DNA of 27,722 nt from an uncultured Clostridia bacterium (GTDB lineage: Bacteria; Bacillota; Clostridia; TANB77; CAG-508), in assembly GCA_947631315.1 (NCBI GenBank), contig CANRLA010000007.1:1-27722 (forward strand). The letters are read 5' to 3'. This document shows positions 23,286-27,722 of this stretch, one piece after another. Made by a program: the position numbers and the translations under genes. Under the pieces are notes generated by a model that worked only from the letters and a program-made list of their open reading frames with translations, was not told where the DNA came from and did no database searches. How positions within the stretch are numbered: position 1 is the stretch's first letter; every line of letters begins with the position of its first letter.

Positions 23286-24647
23286 ATGAAATATTTTGGA
23301 ACAGATGGAATTAGAAGAATTGCAAATACTGAGCTTACACCAGAGCTAGTATATAAAGTAGCTAAAGCAGGAGCCTATGTTCTTGCTAAACATTCAGGTT
23401 CAGCACCTACAATTTTAATAGGTAGAGATACAAGAATTTCAGGAACCCTTATTGAAAGTGCGATGACTGCTGGATTTTTAAGTTATGGTGCTAATGTAAA
23501 ATCAATTGGAGTAATTCCAACTCCAGGTGTTGCATATTTAACAAAAAAATTAAAAGCAGACGCATCAGTTGTTATATCTGCATCACATAATACATATGAA
23601 TTTAATGGAATTAAATATTTTAGTAATAAGGGAATGAAAATACCTGATTCAATAGAAGAAGAAATTGAGGAAATATTAGATTCAGGAAAAATTGAAGAAT
23701 TAACAGCTCAAAGTAATAAAATAGGAGTATCAGAAATAAGAGAAGACTTACTTGATGAATATTTATATTTTTTCAGAAAAAATTTCGAAGACACTTTTGA
23801 AAAATTTAATAAAGATAATTTTTCTGTTGCAATTGACACTGCTAATGGTGCAACATCAGTAATTGCAGAAAAAGTATTTACTGTTCTTGGAATAAAGCAT
23901 TATATAATAAATAATACGCCAAATGGAATTAACATAAACAATAATTGTGGCTCCACTCATTTAGATATGCTTAAAAAATTTGTTATTGCAAACAAGTGTG
24001 ACTTAGGAATTGCTTATGATGGAGATGGTGATAGATGTCTAGCAATTGATGAAAAAGGTAACTTGATTAATGGGGATATAATTTTAGCAATTGTGTCAAA
24101 ATATTTAAAAGAAAAAAATAAATTAAAAAATAATACAATAGTAGCAACAGTTATGAGTAATCTAGGACTTAGAAAATTTTGTAAAGATAATGATATTAAT
24201 TTTAAAGAAACAAAAGTTGGAGATAGATATGTATTAGAAGAAATGCTTAATAATGATTACATAATTGGAGGAGAGCAATCAGGACATATAATATTTTTAG
24301 ATTATAATCCAACAGGAGATGGAATTCTTACATCTTTAATGCTCCTAATGGTTGCTTTTGAAAAAAATAAAAAGATTTCTGAATTAGCTAATATAATAAA
24401 AATATATCCACAAGTATTAATAAATGCTAAAGTTTCAAGCGAAAAGAAAGATACATTTAATGAGAATGATGAAATAAATAAAAAAATAGAAGAATTAGAA
24501 AAAGAATTTTTAGAAAATGGCAGAGTATTGATAAGAGCATCGGGAACAGAGCCATTAGTCAGAGTAATGATAGAGGGAGAAAATCAAGAATATATTACTA
24601 AAAAAGCTCAAGAACTTGCAAATTTTATAGAAGAAAAATTAAAATAA
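23286..24647 (+). CDS. glmM: phosphoglucosamine mutase
   Basis: GlmM interconverts glucosamine 6-phosphate and glucosamine 1-phosphate, feeding UDP-GlcNAc for peptidoglycan and other glycans. The 453-residue protein has all four domains: the start MKYFGTDGIRR, the active-site phosphoserine loop SASHN (Ser100), the metal-binding loop DGDGDRC, the sugar-binding GGEQSGHIIF and the phosphate-binding RASGTEPLVRVM. The motif usually GTDGIRG reads GTDGIRR here, a small departure next to the catalytic site. Position 23286 is 6 nt after the flippase stop, with AAAGGA as ribosome binding site overlapping the end of the flippase gene, so the two are co-translated. Confidence 0.96.
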   Translation: MKYFGTDGIRRIANTELTPELVYKVAKAGAYVLAKHSGSAPTILIGRDTRISGTLIESAMTAGFLSYGANVKSIGVIPTPGVAYLTKKLKADASVVISASHNTYEFNGIKYFSNKGMKIPDSIEEEIEEILDSGKIEELTAQSNKIGVSEIREDLLDEYLYFFRKNFEDTFEKFNKDNFSVAIDTANGATSVIAEKVFTVLGIKHYIINNTPNGININNNCGSTHLDMLKKFVIANKCDLGIAYDGDGDRCLAIDEKGNLINGDIILAIVSKYLKEKNKLKNNTIVATVMSNLGLRKFCKDNDINFKETKVGDRYVLEEMLNNDYIIGGEQSGHIIFLDYNPTGDGILTSLMLLMVAFEKNKKISELANIIKIYPQVLINAKVSSEKKDTFNENDEINKKIEELEKEFLENGRVLIRASGTEPLVRVMIEGENQEYITKKAQELANFIEEKLK

Positions 24648-24712
24648 GATTTTATGAGTAAAAATGAAAATAAATGTAATAATAATGTAATATAAAAATA
24701 ACAAAAAATATA

Positions 24713-24741
24713 TTGAAAATTATAAATTAATAATGTAATAT
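24713..24741 (+). promoter_or_regulatory. promoter of the small membrane-protein gene
   Basis: TTGAAA (24713-24718), a 17-nt spacer and TAATAT (24736-24741) lie about 31 nt before ATG 24773. The region is extremely AT-rich, so chance matches are frequent. Confidence 0.45.
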
Positions 24742-24772
24742 ATTTATAGATTTAACAAAGGAGGAAGTAAAT

Positions 24773-25144
24773 ATGCCTATTATTGATTTTACACAACCAT
24801 TTTATTTATTAGCTGCTGTTATATTGTTTTTATTATGCTTGTATCTAGCAAGAAATAATAAATCAAATACAGTAACATGTATTATGCTTTTAAGTTTTTT
24901 AGCAATTTTAGTATGTCATACTGTTGAGCTTACATATGCATCATTAGACTATGTTAATACTTTATCAACATGTATTTTAGTTGATGAAATATTTACTCTT
25001 GTTTCATTCTTAGCATTCTTATGGACAGATAAAATTCAAGCTGACTATAAAAAAGCAAATAAATCTGGTAAAAAGAATAAAAAAGAAAAATTTGAAGACA
25101 AAACTATAGAAGATGGCTTAGATATATTATGGAAAAAGGTTTAA
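24773..25144 (+). CDS. small membrane protein with three helices, unknown function
   Basis: The 123-residue protein has three hydrophobic helices (about 9-26, 34-55 and 65-88) and a basic cytoplasmic-looking tail, KKANKSGKKNKKEKFEDK, ending in an amphipathic stretch. A few Cys (residues in the second and third helices) and a His-Thr-Val-Glu motif inside the second helix are notable, but no known active site is evident. AAGGAGGAAG before ATG 24773 is a very strong ribosome binding site, suggesting high translation. It is flanked by its own probable promoter and a strong terminator, so it is a single-gene unit between glmM and fba. No family recognised. Confidence 0.72.
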   Translation: MPIIDFTQPFYLLAAVILFLLCLYLARNNKSNTVTCIMLLSFLAILVCHTVELTYASLDYVNTLSTCILVDEIFTLVSFLAFLWTDKIQADYKKANKSGKKNKKEKFEDKTIEDGLDILWKKV

Positions 25145-25150
25145 AATAAT

Positions 25151-25195
25151 AAAAAAAGAGGCTGAAGAGAATATTGTCTTTAAGTCTCTTTTTTT
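25151..25195 (+). terminator. strong hairpin terminator
   Basis: The run A7-GAG-GCT (25151-25163) pairs with AGT-CTC-T7 (25183-25195) over 13 bp with one G-T pair, and the inner AAGA/TCTT (25165-25168 with 25177-25180) extends it. The run of T at the 3' side is classical. Confidence 0.9.
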
Positions 25196-25249
25196 ATTGT
25201 AATCCCTATAATAGTTGATATGAAATCAAATATTTCGGAAACTATTTAT

Positions 25250-25278
25250 TTGTAAAGTTTTTAAAATATACTTATTAT
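25250..25278 (+). promoter_or_regulatory. probable promoter of fba
   Basis: TTGTAA (25250-25255), a 17-nt spacer and TATTAT (25273-25278) lie just upstream of the ribosome binding site AAAGGAGG (25282-25289). The leader would be short (about 14 nt). A TATAAT at 25207-25212 lacks a matching -35 box. Confidence 0.5.
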
Positions 25279-25298
25279 TTTAAAGGAGGTTTAAAATT

Positions 25299-26228
25299 AT
25301 GTCATTAGTTACGACAAAAGAAATGTTTAAAAAATCAATGGAAGAAAAATTTGCCATAGGTGCATTTAATATAAATAATATGGAATTTGTTCAAGCAATA
25401 TTAGATGCTGCTGCAGAAGAAAAATCACCAGTGATTCTTCAAACATCATCAAGTGCTTTAAAATATGCAAGAATTCCATATTTAAAACATATGATACAAG
25501 CTGGGTTAGAGGAGCATGATGTAGGAGTTGCACTTCACTTAGATCATGGACCTGATTTTGAAACCTGTAAATTATGTATAGATAATGGATATACATCAGT
25601 AATGTTTGATGGATCTAAATATGATTTTGAAAGAAATATTGAACTTACAAAACAAGTTGTTGACTATGCTCATAGCAAAGGAGTTGTAGTAGAAGCTGAA
25701 CTTGGAAAACTTGCAGGAATTGAAGATGATGTTAATGTAAGTGAAGAAGATAGTATGTATACGAATCCTGAAGAAGCACTAGAATTTGTTGAAAGAACTA
25801 ACTGTGATTCTCTTGCAATAGCAATTGGAACAAGCCACGGTGCATATAAATTTAAAGGTGAAGCAAAACTTCGCTTTGATATTCTAGAAAAAGTTAAACA
25901 ATTATTACCAAATACACCAATAGTTTTACATGGAGCATCAACAGTAATGCCTGAATATGTACAAATATGCAATGAATATGGAGCAAAACTAACAGGTGCT
26001 AAAGGTGTACCTGATGAAATGTTACATGAAGCAAGTAAAAGAGGAGTTTCAAAAATAAATGTTGATACAGATTTACGACTTGCAATGACAGCAGGAATTA
26101 GAAAAACTTTAGCTGAGAATCCTGAAGTTTTTGACCCAAGAAAATATTTAGGATTAGGTAGAGATTATATAAAAGAAACTGTAAAACACAAAATTGTAGA
26201 TGTATTTGGTTCAAATGGAAAATCATAA
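25299..26228 (+). CDS. fba: class II fructose-bisphosphate aldolase
   Basis: This zinc-dependent enzyme splits fructose 1,6-bisphosphate into dihydroxyacetone phosphate and glyceraldehyde 3-phosphate. The 309-residue protein shows the class II signature: ALHLDHG with Asp82 and zinc ligand His83, VEAELG (131-136), the zinc ligands His180 (GTSHGAYK) and His211 (VLHGAS), and the phosphate site KINVDTDLRLAMTAGIRK. The length is typical of bacterial FbaA/GatY-like enzymes; fructose rather than tagatose bisphosphate is assumed because only one such gene is seen and no sugar-alcohol genes are near. A full AAAGGAGG is 9 nt before ATG 25299. The gene sits between two terminators and is probably strongly expressed on its own. 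Confidence 0.95.
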   Translation: MSLVTTKEMFKKSMEEKFAIGAFNINNMEFVQAILDAAAEEKSPVILQTSSSALKYARIPYLKHMIQAGLEEHDVGVALHLDHGPDFETCKLCIDNGYTSVMFDGSKYDFERNIELTKQVVDYAHSKGVVVEAELGKLAGIEDDVNVSEEDSMYTNPEEALEFVERTNCDSLAIAIGTSHGAYKFKGEAKLRFDILEKVKQLLPNTPIVLHGASTVMPEYVQICNEYGAKLTGAKGVPDEMLHEASKRGVSKINVDTDLRLAMTAGIRKTLAENPEVFDPRKYLGLGRDYIKETVKHKIVDVFGSNGKS

Positions 26229-26308
26229 AATTTTGAAAAAAATTAAAAAAATAAAATTTATTAAAAAACAATTTAAAGAAAAAATATAAAAATGCTAAAA
26301 ATATTAAA

Positions 26309-26367
26309 AATATCTTGCGAGAAAATTTTGTTAAAATGCGAAAATTTTTCAAACAAGATATTCTTTT
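26309..26367 (+). terminator. long hairpin, probable terminator after fba
   Basis: AATATCTTG (26309-26317) pairs with CAAGATATT (26354-26362), and GAAAATTTT (26321-26329) can pair with the AAAA and TTTTC at 26341-26350. CTTTTT follows the stem. The element lies 80 nt after the fba stop. It contains two near-copies of GCGAnAAAATTTT. A role other than termination is possible. Confidence 0.6.
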
Positions 26368-26434
26368 TAAGTGAATAATAAAATATAAAATGTTAAAAAT
26401 ATAAATGACGAAAATCGTCAAAAGGAGGTTTATT

Positions 26435-26944
26435 ATGAAGAAAAAAATGTTAATAATAACCGCCATATCAATTTTTATTTTATGTTCATTATGTACATTT
26501 TCTTTTGCAACAGAAAGAAGTGGAGTAGTAGGTAATGTTGCCAGTGACGCAGCAGGTGTCGTAGAAAACGGTGGTCAAATGGTAGGAAATGCAGTCGAAA
26601 ATGGTGGCCAAATGATTGGAAATGCAGTAGAAGGTGGTACAGATATGATAAAAGATGGAGCCAATATGGTAGATGACACAATGACTGGAGAAGGAAATAT
26701 GATAGAAAATGGAGTAACAACTGGTTCACAAACATTAAATGATATTGGTGGAGATGCAAAAAATGCAACTGAAACAATGACAACTGATGGTTTATTAACA
26801 GGAAATAATTTATCAGGACAAGAATTTTTAGGAGTAAATTTATCTACTTGGTTATGGATTATCGTAATAATAATTATTATAGTAGTTATTGTTTTAATTT
26901 GTAAATATATGCAAAAACATGATGATAATGAAGATGATGAATAG
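26435..26944 (+). CDS. secreted membrane-anchored protein with 11-residue repeats
   Basis: The 169-residue protein starts at ATG 26435, 6 nt after AAAGGAGG; a longer frame from 26405 lies upstream of that site. MKKKMLIITAISIFILCSLC is a signal peptide with a likely cut after FSFA (residue 25). Residues 35-111 form seven units of 11 residues, best seen in GGQMVGNAVEN (46-56) and GGQMIGNAVEG (57-67). Such hendecad repeats tend to form amphipathic helices, as in LEA-like and apolipoprotein-like proteins. A membrane helix (138-157) and an acidic tail (DDNEDDE) end the protein, so the repeats face outside. Function is unknown; a role at the membrane surface or in wall stress is only a guess. Confidence 0.75.
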   Translation: MKKKMLIITAISIFILCSLCTFSFATERSGVVGNVASDAAGVVENGGQMVGNAVENGGQMIGNAVEGGTDMIKDGANMVDDTMTGEGNMIENGVTTGSQTLNDIGGDAKNATETMTTDGLLTGNNLSGQEFLGVNLSTWLWIIVIIIIIVVIVLICKYMQKHDDNEDDE

Positions 26945-26948
26945 TAAA

Positions 26949-26983
26949 AAGGGGATAGTAATCTTTAAAGTTGCTATCTCTTT
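26949..26983 (+). terminator. hairpin terminator after the 11-residue repeat gene
   Basis: AAGGGGATAGTAA (26949-26961) pairs with TTGCTATCTCTTT (26971-26983) over 13 bp including three G-T pairs, with a 9-nt loop. It starts 5 nt after the stop codon. The T-tail is short, so this is a moderate terminator. Confidence 0.65.
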
Positions 26984-27009
26984 AAATTTATATATGATAA
27001 CTTAAGTTA

Positions 27010-27038
27010 TTGTTTTTTAAGAACAAAAATGTTATAAT
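27010..27038 (+). promoter_or_regulatory. promoter of smpB
   Basis: TTGTTT (27010-27015), a 17-nt spacer and a perfect TATAAT (27033-27038), preceded by TGT (an extended -10), lie about 66 nt upstream of smpB. Confidence 0.7.
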
Positions 27039-27104
27039 TAAAATTATAAAAAAATTCTAATTTATAAAATCACCTAGAATTATAAAATGAAAGGTAAATA
27101 ATAA

Positions 27105-27569
27105 ATGCAAAGTAATAATATAATTGCAAAAAATCCAACTGCATATCATAATTTTGAAATTATAGATAAAATTGAGACAGGCATTGTTTTATTTGGAACA
27201 GAAATAAAATCAATTAGAGCTGGAAAAGTTAATTTGAAAGATAGTTATGCAGTAATTGAAAAAAATAGAGAAGTTTATGTATATTCAATGAATATTAGTC
27301 ATTATGAGTTTGGAAATATATATAATAAAGATCCTTTAAGACCAAAAAAACTTCTTTTAAATAAAAGAGAAATAAATAAACTAGTTGGATTAATTTCTCA
27401 AAAAGGTTATTCATTAATTCCTATACAATTATATTTTAAAGGTAATTTTGTAAAATTAGAATTAGGCATAGGAAAAGGCAAAAAGCTTTATGATAAAAGA
27501 GAAGATATAAAGAAGAGAGAATCTGATAGAAATATTGAAAGATATTTAAAAGAATCAAGAAAAGAGTAA
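27105..27569 (+). CDS. smpB: SsrA-binding protein SmpB
   Basis: SmpB binds tmRNA and takes it to stalled ribosomes for trans-translation. The 154-residue protein is of normal length. It begins IIAKNPTAYHNFEIIDKIET, followed by GIVLFGTEIKSIRAGKVNLKD, the conserved RNA-binding face, then NKDPLRPKKLLLNKREI, GYSLIPIQLYFK and the basic C-terminal tail GKKLYDKREDIKKRESDR that reaches into the ribosome. AAAGG about 9 nt before ATG 27105 fits. It has its own promoter and ends at a perfect terminator. The tmRNA gene itself is not within the window. Confidence 0.97.
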   Translation: MQSNNIIAKNPTAYHNFEIIDKIETGIVLFGTEIKSIRAGKVNLKDSYAVIEKNREVYVYSMNISHYEFGNIYNKDPLRPKKLLLNKREINKLVGLISQKGYSLIPIQLYFKGNFVKLELGIGKGKKLYDKREDIKKRESDRNIERYLKESRKE

Positions 27570-27606
27570 AAAAATAGATTGACAATCGAAATCTTTGATA
27601 GAGGAC

Positions 27607-27645
27607 AAAAAAACAAAGTTCAAAAGCTCTGAACTTTGTTTTTTT
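27607..27645. terminator. perfect 15-bp bidirectional terminator after smpB
   Basis: The left arm (27607-27621, seven A followed by CAAAGTTC) pairs exactly with the right arm (27631-27645, GAACTTTG followed by seven T) over a 9-nt loop. With A and T runs on both sides it can terminate smpB and any leftward gene entering from the right edge. Confidence 0.93.
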
Positions 27646-27651
27646 ATATGA

Positions 27652-27722
27652 TTATAATCTTCCGGCTATGCCGGTAGTAACAAGGGCTTTAGCTTTGTAA
27701 TAGACAAAACTCCCTTCATGAT
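27652..27722 (-). other. possible C-terminal end of a minus-strand gene, cut by the window edge
   Basis: On the minus strand a frame entering from the right edge encodes 22 residues, ending TTGIAGRL before TAA at 27654-27652, just ahead of the bidirectional terminator. A second open frame runs in parallel and closes at a TAG near 27670. The stretch is richer in GC than the rest (GCC, GGC and ACC codons; a GC-rich CCGGC/GCCGG hairpin at 27662-27674). It may be a foreign gene end or a structured RNA. Too little is visible to name it. Confidence 0.25.

Noticed and set aside
26475..26783. Minus-strand open frame rich in His, Leu and Phe opposite the 11-residue repeats
   Set aside because: Its repeats are the antisense image of the hendecad repeats; the plus-strand frame has a signal peptide, membrane anchor and strong ribosome binding site.
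27570..27722. tmRNA gene downstream of smpB
   Set aside because: A common arrangement, but neither the tmRNA 5' end, the tag-coding frame nor the 3' tRNA-like end is visible on either strand.

Overview
The window is AT-rich bacterial chromosome, very dense in genes and almost entirely read from the + strand. TGG is used for Trp and TGA as a stop, so this is not a Mollicute-type code. A/T-ending codons, strong AGGAGG-type ribosome binding sites, a monoderm gene set and the linkage of cmk, plsC and rpsA point to an uncultured low-GC Bacillota, most likely a gut-type member of Clostridia. No genome-level assignment can be made from sequence reading alone.

Layout. 1-759: a tRNA-Thr(CGT) cut by the left edge and a small membrane-protein gene with its own promoter and terminator, both on the minus strand, then a gene-poor spacer with the ftsY promoter. 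760-8235: ftsY, a UPF0182 membrane protein, pgsA, ligA and three small genes (one made of DUF4116-type repeats), probably one long transcription unit. 8352-9650: a membrane-bound family 2 glycosyltransferase with its own promoter. 9756-15090: a P-loop protein with an Asp23/Gls24-like tail, a fused cmk-plsC, rpsA and typA, ending at a hairpin terminator. 15139-16440: an O-methyltransferase gene converging on a minus-strand ankyrin-repeat gene, sharing a bidirectional terminator. 16728-18791: a secreted, membrane-anchored cadherin-like protein and a phosphofructokinase with an unusual nucleotide site. 18990-24647: argS, an Alg14/Alg13-like split glycosyltransferase pair, a Wzx-type flippase and glmM. 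24773-27645: a small membrane protein, fba, a signal-peptide protein with 11-residue repeats, and smpB, most with readable promoters and terminators.

The genes are mostly core functions: membrane protein targeting (ftsY), phospholipid synthesis (pgsA, plsC domain), replication and repair (ligA), translation (rpsA, typA, argS, smpB), glycolysis (pfkA, fba) and envelope polysaccharide synthesis (two glycosyltransferase loci, flippase, glmM). No CRISPR array, phage module or insertion sequence was seen.

The most unexpected signal is a 46-nt element present twice, 8 kb apart, with a single base difference (1646-1691 and 9703-9748). It lies directly upstream of two unrelated genes, can fold as a compact H-type pseudoknot and ends exactly in the Shine-Dalgarno sequence. 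It looks like a cis-acting translational element, possibly riboswitch-like, or a small mobile leader cassette. Secondary points are a perfect hairpin between a strong Shine-Dalgarno and the pgsA start, a phosphofructokinase that departs from both standard donor-site signatures, the P-loop/Asp23-like fusion, and an ankyrin gene with a consensus promoter and structured leader.
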